Shown here piece after piece: positions 1 through 10,219 of a stretch of DNA of 64,000 nucleotides. Each line of letters starts with the position of its first letter. The stretch's first letter is position 1. This DNA comes from Rhipicephalus microplus (lineage: Eukaryota; Arthropoda; Arachnida; Ixodida; Ixodidae). The position numbers and the translations under genes were made by a program. The notes beneath the pieces were generated by a model, which was not told the origin of the DNA, ran no database searches, and was given only the letters and a program-made list of their open reading frames with translations. Location of the stretch: positions 1,499,501 to 1,563,500 of the forward strand of contig NW_027464588.1 in NCBI RefSeq assembly GCF_043290135.1, in the 5' to 3' direction.

Positions 1-439
1 TTATTCTCGCCCCTAGCAACCGGAGCATGTAGTACAAGAAGGTGGGAATAGGTGCGGTGCTTCGACACTCGTTCTCTCACCGTGCACTCTCTCTCCTCCC
101 TGTACCCTACTTCACCATCCGCTCGCGCCTCATTCTCCCCGTTCGCTGGCTGGGCGCCTCTCAAGAACATCCGGAACTGTGTGCTCGAGAGGCCACTGTG
201 AAACGCCCATGCCCAGCCGAGAACGCTGTTTGTTTTGTTCACTTCATAGTATTATTTAACCGTGCACGCTAGCTACTAGAGCTGGAAATGCATACCACGT
301 TTCTCGCGACAGGAAAATGCTACGTGCGGCGAACGGCGCTATTAGGTGCACGGGGAAAAAATGAAAACATTATTCTTATAACGCTGGTTTCTCATGGAGA
401 AAACACCGTTATGAACGCTACGCAATGCATTCGCATTTC

Positions 440-546
440 CTCACGATTCCCTTCGGGGAGGTGGGGGGCATTTATTAAAAAGACGATAGTCGTTCTTGGG
501 GACCTTCGACGGAAAAAATTTTGGTCTGTCTGTCTGTCTGTCTGTG

Positions 547-605
<59 letters not shown>

Positions 606-1200
606 ACATTTGTGTGTTTCTCCGCCCTAAGGATACCTCAAACGGCACCAAACGGCCAGCCTGATTCGCAGCGCCCATCGATATTGCTAAAGGTTTAGCG
701 TTCATACTTGTGCGATTGTCATTTAAAAAAAGCAACTCTTGCGCATATCTGAGGTGCCATAACAACACTTCGAAGTTTTGTGTGTCTGCCTTTATACTAG
801 AAGAGGCACATGCAAGTAACTAACTCTAAGGAATGTAGCGTTTATCGCACTGCGCTGACAGTTAAATACGATGCTCAAAAAGGTGTTTCCAGCGCATTGT
901 TATGACATCACGGTGGTTGTACCTTCCCGTCGCGTTGCGTTCTACACCTTATCACCTCCGAGACTGACGCGCATCTTTCTCCGTGGGCTGCACGCCTTCG
1001 TTTTCGAAGATAACTGCCAGATGGCGCTTGTGTCCAAAGTGCCTCCATGCGCTCGTTCGTCTCCGCTGCACGCTCGAGGCACTCTAACGCTGTGCCTCCA
1101 GCCAATTTTCTTGCACAGAACATCAAATAAACGTTTTGTTCACTCTCTCCAGACGCAAGACTTTCGACTACATTTGCGGTGGAACAGGCAGATTTGGAAC
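440..1200 (+). repeat. Dispersed GTCT-bearing repeat family, copy 1
   Basis: Contains a gaccttcgacg motif, a (GTCT)n tract, a tatctgaggtgcc motif and, near 1130, AATAAACGTTTTGTTCAC, which looks like a polyadenylation signal region. The same order is found on the minus strand at 38405-39130 and 61740-62470, and a 3' part lies at 15245-15475. The frames through the GTCT tract are microsatellite read-through. The 3'-end-like terminus suggests an LTR or retrotransposed unit, but no TSD was found. The class is unknown. Confidence 0.6.
524..604. repeat. (GTCT)n microsatellite
   Basis: About 20 units of GTCT with one GTGT interruption, inside the dispersed repeat at 440-1200. In the copies at 38405-39130 and 61740-62470 the tract is reduced to a few units. 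Confidence 0.95.
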
Positions 1201-1216
1201 CAATTTTTTTAAAGGG

Positions 1217-1460
1217 CCACTCACCAGGTTTGACAATTTTGAGCCGACAAGTGCAATGCATAAACGAGGCGTTGATGATCACGTCTGCCAAAATTTGCAA
1301 TGCTACGCACCACGGAAATGGGTCAAATTTCAAGATGAACGCTGCTCCCCCTCCCTTCTGCCGGCGCGCGCCCAGAGAATGAGGGCATGACGTGCGCGTA
1401 TGAATGGCCCTACGTACACAGCAATGAAGTGACGTTGGTCTTCTACGTAGACGACTCTGC
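1217..1460 (+). mobile_element. MITE half with CCACTCACCAGG terminus
   Basis: Starts AAAGGGCCACTCACCAGG and matches, inverted, the right half of the elements at 43900-44157 and 63240-63485, including the gacgtgatcatc and tctacgtagacgac segments. Only one terminus is present, so it is a partial copy. From 1460 to 2130 no gene or named repeat is visible. Confidence 0.6.
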
Positions 1461-2129
1461 TCCAAGGAGGTTCTATAGAACCTCTGGAGTGGATATCCCG
1501 GCTGCCGCCAATGAGAACAGGTGAAGCCGGCGGCGGCCATATTGCTAGAGGAAAAACAGAGCGGAAACGCCATAGAACGCAATGGAATACGCGCGTTGCG
1601 TGCGTCGGTTTGGAGTCATACGATAAAAAAATGAGATGTAAACCACTTTCAGGATAATGCCTCTTCTTGCTTATTAAACAAATTATTTCATGCACCCATT
1701 GTCAGCTGCACGCTTTCAGATCAATCGGTTGTCGATGAATGCTTCGCATATAGAGCTTACTGGCGCACTACTGCGGTACAAAAGGGTAGTAGTATATATT
1801 GTGTGTTTTAAGTAGTGTGCTGGCAGAGAGTCAAGATCAAGGGAAACGCGACATTTGCTCGTCTCTTTCATATATGTGCTTGTGTGTTTGTCGACAGATT
1901 ACCAGACAATATATACAAGAAAGTTGAAATAATTAAAGATAAAGTTAGAAAAGAGAGGTGATTCACATAACTGGGAGTCACCTGTAATTTTTCTAGAGTT
2001 ATTGAATTCTAACCAACTTACAGGCGGAACCAGAACTGAGGCACTGATGTCGCATTCAACCGACAAACTGCAGGAGACGTACCCCAAATGAACCGTTTAT
2101 AAGAACGATTGTAGTGGCGTTAGTTATGC

Positions 2130-2940
2130 ATAATATTCATGTTACAACGTCCACGACGACAGAACTAGAAGCTCTGCACAGTGCACTGGGACTCATCGAT
2201 TCTGAAGAAAGACCAAGTAAATGGGCCGTGTTTTCTGACTCAAAACCAGCGTTATAGTGCCTGCTGTCAGTTCTCCGACGCGGATGCCACGGCCAGTTGA
2301 CATACCAAACCGTAAAACTTCACCACCTCTTAATACAAAAAGGCCACGACATCGTTTTTCAATGGTTATTTGGGCATTGTGGTATAAGTGGAAATGATTC
2401 TGCCGATAATGCTGCTCGCACGTCACATGTAGAAGTAAACAGCGTTCCGATTCCGCTTTCACGAATGGACGTGGCGAGGCAGATTCTTCAACTGGCCCAC
2501 TATCTCACTGTGAGTGAAACACACCAAGCATACGACGTACAAGACTGCACGAGCTCGACCCTTCACTACAACTCCGGCCTCGACCCGCCCTACATAGACG
2601 TGAAACTTCGCGTCTCTATCGCCTTTGTCTTGGAGTTGCTTTCATGAAAGCTTACAGCACGTTAATCGGAATTACTGAGAGTGTGGCGAGCGATGTTTGC
2701 GGCACTGATAAAAATATCGAAGACCTGCTGTGCCACTGTCCTTGATTTGCCTCAGACAGACAAGTAGTTGCGAACGCAATGCGGTGACTGGATGATCGGC
2801 CTCTTTCAGTGCAAGTGCTATTACAGCAACGTCCACATTCCTCGACAGCCCACAAGGCAGTGGGCTGTCGAGGAATGTGTTTTCTGAGAAAGACAGGCTT
2901 GTGTGAACGCTTCTTACATGCGGTGGAGTTGTTCACGCTG
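2130..2940 (+). pseudogene. Non-LTR retrotransposon fragment: RNase H domain and ORF2 C-terminus
   Basis: Translation shows ELEALHSALGLIDSEE, then KWAVFSDSKPAL, then VFQWLFGHCGISGNDSADNA. These are the E-, D- and GNxxAD-containing blocks of a retroelement RNase H. The downstream part reads VCGTDKNIEDLLCHCP and DDRPLS, typical of the extreme C-terminus of such ORF2 proteins. The reading is broken by an in-frame TAG at 2255-2257, a stop at 2645 with a frame change, and a stop after CHCP. RT and endonuclease are absent, as expected for a 5'-truncated copy. Clade not assigned. Confidence 0.75.
2834..2879. repeat. Perfect 20 bp inverted repeat, 6 nt loop
   Basis: The arms at 2834-2853 and 2860-2879 are exactly complementary (arm core ATTCCTCGACAGCCCAC) around the loop AAGGCA. 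It lies in the C-terminal part of the degenerate non-LTR fragment, so it is more likely a local fold-back rearrangement than a functional site. Confidence 0.9.
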
Positions 2941-4370
2941 CAGTGAAATTACTGTCAGTCTCTCCTTTTTTCCCTCTCTTCTCTCTTTCTCATCTTTCTT
3001 GTCCTCTTTACTAATTTCCCAGCGTAGGGTAGCCAATCGGATGTCTTTCTGGTTAACCTCCCTGCCCTTTTGTTGCTTCCTCCCAATATTTATCAACTTC
3101 CGTTGGCGACGTGTGTTGCCATGGCAAGCGCAGCCTTCAGAGCCTAGAAACGAGGTAGCTCGAAGTTTGATATAACGCCACTCACTCATTTTGGCAACTT
3201 CGTCTATCGGCGCTTTGGTTTCGGTTTCGTCGGCAAGATAGAATAGACTTCAAATGTTTTTCATCTTGTTTTAGACGCAATTGCTTATTTTCGTGACTAG
3301 ATTCTATTCAATTAAGCTACGTACGTCAAGGAGGTAGAGGTTTTTGCAGATGCGCTTGGAAAGCAGGAAAAATTGAACGTGCACTGCCAGGCTGCAGTCC
3401 GGTTGTCTGCCCCATTCTGTCGAAGCAGCATTATTTGAACTGAATAGAACAGAGGTGATCACCGTCCGTAGCCCTCCAACTATTTCTTCGAACAGCACGT
3501 TTTCAGGTAGAACGCAGCGCACTCTCTTTCGGAAGCTTGTAACACGGATAATCACGGCATGAAATCGTTCTCTACGTTTGCGAATTCCTCGATAAACATG
3601 CACCGAATTCGATATTCACTCACACAAAAAATATGCATGCACGCCGTCAGTCTTGCCTTGTAAAGCAACGTCAGAAAACTTGGAATTAAAAGGGCATTCA
3701 GACGTCATACTCGATCCATTGTTTGATACGTACAGCCGTAGACCGCAAGTGCTTCGTACATATATTTAAAACTCATGAACAACGTCTTGTCAGCGAGAAT
3801 TGAAAGCTTCAAGTTACCTTCCATACAGCTATAGTGATGTATTACACGCATGCGCACCTTTGGTAATGTTTCTAATTTAACAAAATATGCGAAAAAAAAA
3901 CAGGCAATCATCAGCGAACGAAGCGAGAATACTTACTCGTGAAAAGTGATCCCAGGCGTACTCGTGATGCGATTTGTGCAGCCACAAGCGACGCACGAAG
4001 TCGCCATGGCCTTGTAAAATCTTTAACTGCTTTAAAAAAGCATGTCACAGTCTCCAAACGCCGCAGCGAGGGCGGAGCTACGAAGCGCACTTTGTCGTCT
4101 GCTTCCGAGTTTTTCATTTTTCAATATGGCGGCGACCAGCCTCATTTATCGGGGCGCACTTGCACTCCAGAAGACATAATATAGGACCTCCTTGCTCTGC
4201 TCGAAAGTTGCATACAGTGGCACGTGACATGACGAAAGTTGTGCGTAGTTTATGTAATTTGTTGCTTGAAGAGATTATAAAGCTCTAGATAAATATTGAG
4301 ACGTAATGAGGGAATGTGAGCGTCTTTTTTTATTTTTCTCCCATAAATTGCAACGAAATGCGGGGCTAAT
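2941..4370. other. No recognisable gene
   Basis: No coding region is supported. The sequence has pyrimidine-rich stretches (2960-3010) and a GC-richer patch at 4040-4140 containing tcaatatggcggcgacc, which resembles MITE interiors, but no terminal repeats were identified. The short frames here show no family motifs. Confidence 0.5.
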
Positions 4371-4374
4371 GAGT

Positions 4375-4850
4375 CGGCGTTTCGCATGCGTTCGCGTACC
4401 CGTCGTCAGCGCATCGAGCAGACGACCGCCGTGGAATCTCCTACGCGTTCGTGCACTCATTGCGCTCGTCTACTCTACCGCGTCTAAGCACGCGTTTCTA
4501 AACCATCCCGCAGAAATAGGCAGAAAACCACAAAATAACGCTGGTCAACAAAGCAACGCCTCTAGCGTGCTCAGGGGTTGGACTTGTTTGGGCACGTCAC
4601 GCGCACGTGACCTCTTGGTCGAATGCCGGAGAGGGTGAAGAAGAGATTCGGCTTGCGAAGGCTACGCGGAGGAGCGGCAAGGATTTCGAGCTCGCCTCCT
4701 CTCATCCTCGTTCACCGCCGTTTCAAAAAACCCGCTTTCTTCGCTGGTGTCGAACAGCATAAAAATTTTTTGTGGCAAAATGTTCCTCATCGGACACCCA
4801 ACAACTCCCCTGTTTAACTAAAATTTGGTATGGGGCCTGGTGAGTGCCCT
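4375..4850 (+). mobile_element. MITE half ending CCTGGTGAGTG
   Basis: Reverse-complement match to the left halves of the elements at 39232-39668 and 62577-63010, sharing blocks such as cgcggaggagcggc and catcggacacccaacaa. It ends cctggtgagtgccctttaa at 4836-4854. The long frames through it have no recognised protein motif and recur in every copy, so they are treated as non-coding. Confidence 0.7.
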
Positions 4851-4979
4851 TTAATATGTACGGCTACAAGGGTCTGGCTTCTGCTGTTACCAAAGCTTAA
4901 GAAAGTGTAGTCAATGTGCATGTGATTACAGAAGATTCCAAGACTTCATCTTATATGCAGAAAATTGGGTGCACTACAA

Positions 4980-5070
4980 AACACCGACAAAGAAACATAA
5001 CGACGACGAAGGGGCACACAGAAAACAACGTTTATTGAAGGCTTGCGATGCATATATAGCTTACACATTT
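4980..5070 (-). mobile_element. Possible Penelope-like 3' tail fragment
   Basis: The motif order 'acgacgacgaaggggcacac ... aacaacgtttattgaaggc ... tatatagc' parallels the 3' tails of the Penelope-like copies at 9797-10020 and 11845-12040. The match is loose, so this is tentative. From 5070 to 5735 nothing else is recognised. Confidence 0.3.
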
Positions 5071-5735
5071 AGCAAGGGGTACAGTTTTTCTAGCCTGAAA
5101 AGAGAATGAAATTCAACAATACACTTTAAAAAGAGTTAGTAATCAGTTAGTAAACGCGTGTGCTTAGTAGTTCCCGGAGTATTATACTACCTTCGCAGCA
5201 AACTTGTACTAGCCACCAGCTAGTACACCTAACCAGGGAACCTTTTTGTTTAGAAAAAGTTTGTTTACAGCATGTACAGAACACAAAGGCTTCATACCAT
5301 TCCAGTAACAGGGCACATACACTTCAGCACATCTATATTTCACGACTAACATCACTACGTTACATTGAAGACATTTGCTCTAATATACATGATTATGTTG
5401 GCATACATGTACACAAAAATTCAATGTGATATCACGATACAAGGGTATAACGATACAATAGATCCAAATGAAACACAATTTGTAACAAATGAAATCATAT
5501 ACCAACGGGCGCTGCTTAGCACCAAGTCGGTCGAAAGATGAGTTGTATCCTTTCGTATTCCACCTTGACGAAAGGGCACGACCAATGCCGCAGAAACTCT
5601 TGCTCCCCGAGGAAGAAAAGCTCTTCGGAGAACCTTTTCGGGAACCTTTTTTAGTATTTTAGGGACAAAGACCTTCGAAGCAGCACCTGTTCGTACCTAG
5701 TTGTAGTGCGTAACATCTCTTACGCTTTGACCTGC

Positions 5736-6425
5736 GAGGTGGTGCCAGTGGGAGATTTCTTCTGTGCGTTGTTCAACAATGAAAAATTCGCAGCGGGCGC
5801 GTTAACTAAAAGCCGAACGCTCCTGCCTCTCATTCCCCATTAGCAGCCATTGGCATGTACATTGAGCACTATCTGACAAGAAAAGGTTGCTACGTTATAC
5901 TCGCTGGGCGTAACCTCCTTGGTTTTAGAAAGGTTTAGCGAGCGTTGGGCTACAGTGCCATGAATAAGGTGAACTAGTATATACCATGAACTCGAGGTAG
6001 TTAAAGGTGGGAAGTAGACACGAAGCTCAAGCCGTAAGAAAGTGTGCGTGTTTAGTCCTTAGAATGTCCGCTGCATGGCGGTGCTATATGCGGAGTATAT
6101 GATGAAAAGATGGTGGTACTTGGAGTGTTTACTAGATGGACAAGCGGACACACAGACAGATGCACGGACGGCTGCACGAATGGCTGCACGGACGGATGGA
6201 CGCATGGACGGACCCAGGGGCGGATGTATGGACGAATGCAGGGACGGACGCACGGATGAACGTGCACACGCGCGAACAGACGCACGCGCGGACGGGCGGA
6301 TGGACGCACGCGCGGACGGGCGGATGGACGCACGGATGGTCCCACAGGCGGACGCATAGACGGGCGGAAGCAAGAACGAATGTACGGAGGGATGCTTCGC
6401 CCCACTCTCCATCATTCACCCCGTG
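5736..6425 (+). repeat. Minisatellite-bearing dispersed repeat, copy 1
   Basis: An unnamed repeat ending in a GGACGGAC-type minisatellite and then gatgcttcgccccactctcc. The reverse complement of 35310-36075 follows it nearly throughout (gcgttgttcaacaat, cctccttggttttagaaagg, accatgaactcgaggt, atatgatgaaaagatg). Open frames on both strands across the minisatellite give Arg/Pro/Ser- or Thr/Asp-rich low-complexity peptides and are not genes. Confidence 0.8.
6137..6380. repeat. GGACGGACG-type minisatellite
   Basis: Degenerate array of cggacgcacgg / cggatggacg units, about 240 bp, within the dispersed repeat. It explains the overlapping frames on both strands. Confidence 0.9.
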
Positions 6426-6859
6426 ACTATGCTGCCATTTTTTTAAAAACTAAGCAGCTACTAAGCCACCTATGTTGCCAGATTTTTGTAGATGCCGCAT
6501 TACATTTTGCCGTAATGGTGACATCGTAAGCGAAATTTATGCAAGCTTTAATTTTATTGACTTTCTTGGCATAAAAGTTTCGTGCTACGTGATGGCACAC
6601 AGACAAGCAAACAGAAGCGGACATAATGATGCGTATAAAACAACAATTATCTTATCAATTCTGTGACTGAGAATGAGTACGGGGTGTGTGGTCCCAAAGC
6701 ATGGGTATATGTAGCCTTCAAGCTGCTGCTACAGTAAAAATCTGTTATGGCCATAGCTTCAACAGGATGCGAGTTTTCTTATAGCGGGACGGCTCAGTGC
6801 TCTCCCATTGTTGAGTATGAAGTACTCGAAATCGTCCACACTTGTGCATGCATTTGCAT

Positions 6860-7020
6860 GCGTGTTTACGTGAATCGTTCATATGAGTTCTCATACTTAG
6901 ACGAACATGTGAATATGAGACTTCATACGAGTATATCATAAGCCTAAAGGAGTCCATATGAGCATATGAGATTCGTATATGTATGATGATATGTGAATCT
7001 CATTCGATCATATAATCGAT
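6860..7020. repeat. Cluster of degenerate CATATGAG palindromic motifs
   Basis: Repeated forms of catatgag, tcatatgag, aatatgag and their complements occur about ten times in 160 bp. No gene is visible between 6430 and 7220. The cluster could be a decayed satellite or fold-back. Confidence 0.4.
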
Positions 7021-7220
7021 TCTCTATAAGTTTGTTGCTGTAATGCGCACTTACCACAGTATAGTTACATGATGTGGTTAGATGTCATTAATTAATTCAC
7101 GAGGGCCATGTCGATTCGTTTTTTTATTATATACTTTTGAAAAAAAATCATTTCGATAAGGCAACGCACACGAACTATTAACAAAATAGGCGTAAACTTC
7201 TATTTGTGGGGGCTACTACC

Positions 7221-7234
7221 AATTTAGTAGTGGG

Positions 7235-7292
<58 letters not shown>

Positions 7293-7534
7293 TGTGGGGT
7301 TTAACGTACCAAAACCACCATATGATTATGAAAGACACCGTAGTGAAGGGCTCCGGAAATTTCGACCACCTAGGGTTCTTTAACTTGCACCCAAATCTGA
7401 GCACACGGGCCTACAACATTTCCGCCTCCGTCCGAAATGCAGCCGCCGCAGCCGGGATTCAATGGCACGACCTGCGGGTCAGCAGCCGAGTACCTTAGCC
7501 ACTAGAACACCGCGGCGGGGCAATTTAGTAGTGG
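7221..7534. other. Target-site duplication pair of the SINE at 7234
   Basis: Two perfect copies of AATTTAGTAGTGG bracket the SINE (7221-7233 and 7522-7534), fixing its ends. Confidence 0.9.
7234..7521 (-). mobile_element. Full-length tRNA-derived SINE (Ruka type)
   Basis: Read on the minus strand it begins tgccccgccgcggtg, contains a box A-like TGGCTAAGGTACTCGG and a box B-like region near GCCATTGAATCCC, and ends in an (AATC)n tail, seen on the plus strand as (GATT)n at 7235-7292. It is flanked by a 13 bp TSD, AATTTAGTAGTGG, at 7221-7233 and 7522-7534. This is the signature of target-primed reverse transcription. The tRNA-like head would give pol III transcription. Confidence 0.92.
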
Positions 7535-8700
7535 ACTAATCACTCGAGTCAGCACTATTCCCATACAAACAAGGTAGTAATTTTCACTAACCTGCATTTT
7601 ACTACCTTCCCTTACTAAGAGTTTTGTGAAGGGATAAGTGAGTGGTTAGTATTTAGCTAGTGAATATGTAGACCTTCATTTTTAAGCGTGTAGAAGAAAA
7701 CTGGGAAGACACATACGTCAAAAAAAAAAGGGAGGGGGCGAAGGAAAGGGGGGTCATAACCAGAATCTTTGCGCAGTGTGTTGAAGTATTACTCCCACTT
7801 GATCAACACGCTGTGCTATAACGTTTGGTGTTCGGACCCCTGTCCCTCTTTCTTTATTTTCGTTTTGACACATATGCCTGCCAAGTTTTCTTGTAATGTT
7901 GAATGTCATTCTGTTTTCAGGTGATAGAAGCTGTACCATAAGCTGAACGTGTAAGCTCACAGTTGCGAGTGTGCGCTTTTATCGTTGTTTGGTTCTTTCG
8001 TCCGTATTGCAACACGCCCTGTTTTCTCATTTGAAATTAATCATCGCGGGGCTTCTCGCGCGTTGCAGGATTGCATTACTACGCAACGTTGCCGGCCAAC
8101 TGGCGCGAATGTTACGCTGACTATCCCCAGCAATGTCGTCGTCACGACGTGAAAGTTCGTTATAGTTTGCAGCCCACGCGGGTTAATTTTCACATTATTG
8201 AGAGGCTTCCGGAGGTCCGCGTCAGTATTGGTGCCCTAAGGTCAGAGAACACAGGCGCCTTTGAAACGAAGCTATCCCGATAATTGGAAAACAGGTCTCT
8301 AGCTTGAACTTCGATCCGAAGTTCGATGTCACAGTGCAGGAAGTTATTCGGCCAAGTAGCCTTGCAGAGAAGGTGGACCCTTATCGAACAGCTAGCAGTT
8401 TGCCCTCGACGTAATTGGAAAGGGTCAGTTGTAGAGGTGATATATTTCACTAGGCGTGGGTCGATTTCACCGTACATTTACTCTAGGAGCTTTTGGGTTT
8501 AAAGAATAAGGTGTTGTAAGGCAAATTACCGTTAAATTGCTTGCGCCGAGGAAGAGAGAGAAAAGAAAAAAAGACAGTAAGGTTAAGCCAAGCGAACTGC
8601 CTATTGGCTACTCTACTGTTTTACATGAAATCAGCAGCCGCTATGAAGCGGCAACACTCCCGCGCGGAGCACTGTGAGCTCATGGCTATACGCCGCAGAG
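7535..8700. other. No recognisable gene
   Basis: Nothing recognised. A short frame at 8071-8283 has no family motif. The stretch at 8515-8700 may be the 5' leader of the non-LTR element that follows, but this is unproven. Confidence 0.45.
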
Positions 8701-8835
8701 CCGTAATATAACCCTCTCCTGTTTGCCACGCACGTTAGTAAAAGAAAAAGCTCTTTCTTTTCTAACAAACCAAGCATTTACTTTTTGACCCAGCTTCCGA
8801 ACCCACCTTAATGCGTATACCTTGCTTTTGAATGC

Positions 8836-8964
8836 ATGAATTCCTTTCTGTGTTTATTATTGCTACTGTCTGGGGACATCGAAGCCAATCCAGGGCCAAC
8901 TGATCCTGTAAATCTCGCGGAGCTGAAAAAAAATATCTACCAAACAGTCTACAGTTCCTTCTGA
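8836..8964 (+). pseudogene. Non-LTR element N-terminal peptide with 2A-like motif
   Basis: An ATG at 8836 opens a 42-codon frame reading MNSFLCLLLLLSG then DIEANPGP and TDPVNLAELK, ending at the TGA at 8962-8964. The hydrophobic Leu run followed by GDIEANPGP fits the 2A consensus D-x-E-x-N-P-G-P, at which ribosomes skip the Gly-Pro bond. Such 2A sequences next to a signal-like stretch are known at the N-termini of CR1/L2-type non-LTR proteins in several invertebrates. The frame is too short to be a working ORF1. With the ORF1-like segment at 9292-9552 it marks the 5' part of a decayed plus-strand element. Confidence 0.75.
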
Positions 8965-9291
8965 TGAGCAAGGCTTGAAAGTGTAACTATATACGTATTA
9001 CAGAAAAGAGTTATTTATTGTGGCTCCTAAGTGATTGAATAGCACCCCAGTTAGAAGAGTGCTACAGAACACTTTCATTAGTGCAATCATAACTGACATC
9101 ATTGCAGACCAGTGCAGCCGCGATCACTCGTCCCTTTTTTAACAGTTTGAAGAGGCAGAAAACCGCTTGCCACCCACTAACATAATACTTCATAGCGTTC
9201 CTTATAATAACCAGAGAAATTTTCTGAGAAACCAAAAGTGCTGATTATGAACCTGTGCTGTGAATTAAACGTCGAATATAATTAAAATAAG

Positions 9292-9552
9292 TTGAAACGC
9301 CCAATCGACTCGGCCGCTACAAAGTTGGCCTACGCCGTCGTAGTAAGGTTTACATCTTTTAAAACAAAACGGTCTATTCTAACGGCACAAAATTTGAAAG
9401 GCAGAACTTACGCAATTAGACAGGAGTTATCACGTTTGGTCCAAAATACACGGAAACCTTATAACGTTCGTCGAGGCAAGTCCACAGCTTTTTCATGCCC
9501 CTACAGAACGTTCTTGCTTGGCGGGTTGCCTTTGGCGGAGTTTCTTAAATAG
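9292..9552 (+). pseudogene. ORF1-like fragment of a non-LTR element
   Basis: The 86-codon frame includes AVVVRFTSFKTKRSILTAQN then LKGRTYAIRQELSRLVQNTR. This resembles the C-terminal part of L1/CR1-type ORF1 proteins, where a V-V-x-F strand, a K-T-K segment and a basic helix bind RNA. It lies about 330 bp downstream of the 2A-like peptide on the same strand and probably belongs to the same element. No endonuclease follows, because a Penelope tail begins near 9797. Family match by eye only. Confidence 0.5.
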
Positions 9553-9796
9553 TCAAATAAATCCCACAGCATCCCAGGGAGCATCAAAACTGTCACTCCG
9601 CCACCGCAGTAACGCCCGAAAAAGCACTACTACCTCAATTATCTTCAATAAGGTGCGCATGTTTCTTTCACAACGCGAGCCAATTCCTAATCTCTTGTCG
9701 TTGTTCAGCAGCTGTTCAGTCGTGCTGACTAAATCGTCGCTTTTAAGTGACTTAGTAGTGTGGCGGCTTGGGCTAGTTTGTATGACATGGCGATAG

Positions 9797-10150
9797 CTAT
9801 AGCGCGAGAAAAAAAAAACGACGACAAAAGGACAAGAAAGACACGAGCGCTAACTTCCAATTGAGTTTATTGCGCAAAGCATATAAAGAAGACAGTAAAC
9901 CACGTGACACAAAAAAGCAATGCATGAGTAAGGAAAAAAAGAAAAGCAATGAAGAAGGCAAAGAAAAATCCATAAGGAAATGAAACAGAAAAGTAAAAGT
10001 CCTATAACTAGTTGCGCGTTCCGATACCTTCAAGGAACCTTCTCGGACAGAGACACGGAGTGCTTGCTAATGCAAGACACCTGTTCGTGCATCTGCGAGG
10101 GCTCTACGATAACTCGTATTTGCTCATCCCTGAGTCTATACGACATGACG
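9797..10150 (-). mobile_element. Penelope-like element, 3' tail copy 1
   Basis: On the minus strand this carries the tail seen in other copies: lysine/pyrimidine-rich sequence, ctcatgcattgc, tgtcacgtgg, tttattgtc, gcgcaataaac, agcgctcgtgtc, and ttctcgcgctatagctat at the 3' end (plus 9795-9815). It continues at 10020-10140 into the end of the GIY-YIG region. 5'-truncated. Confidence 0.75.
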
Positions 10151-10219
10151 ACAGTTATAGCGCGAGAACAGAACGACGACAAAGAGTCAACATGGACACG
10201 AGCACTTTATTTTTATTCT
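10150..10219 (-). mobile_element. Second, shorter Penelope 3' terminus
   Basis: Another cagttatagcgcgagaacag-type terminus starts at about 10150, immediately after the first tail. Two insertion or truncation events are therefore stacked here. It runs into the plus-strand copy at about 10220. Confidence 0.55.

Noticed and set aside
475..768. Frames of repeated Arg-Gln-Thr-Asp or Cys-Leu-Ser-Val over 524-604
   Set aside because: Pure (GTCT)n microsatellite read-through.
4375..4420. Minus-strand CTGACGA...GCGAAAC in the MITE
   Set aside because: Core bases are not conserved in the other copies (ctgacaac, ctgaccgc) and stem II does not form.
6052..6426. Overlapping open frames on both strands (Arg/Pro/Ser-rich; Thr/Asp-rich), also at 35254-35761
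   Set aside because: They follow a GGACGGAC minisatellite in all frames; no domain, and the repeat is dispersed.
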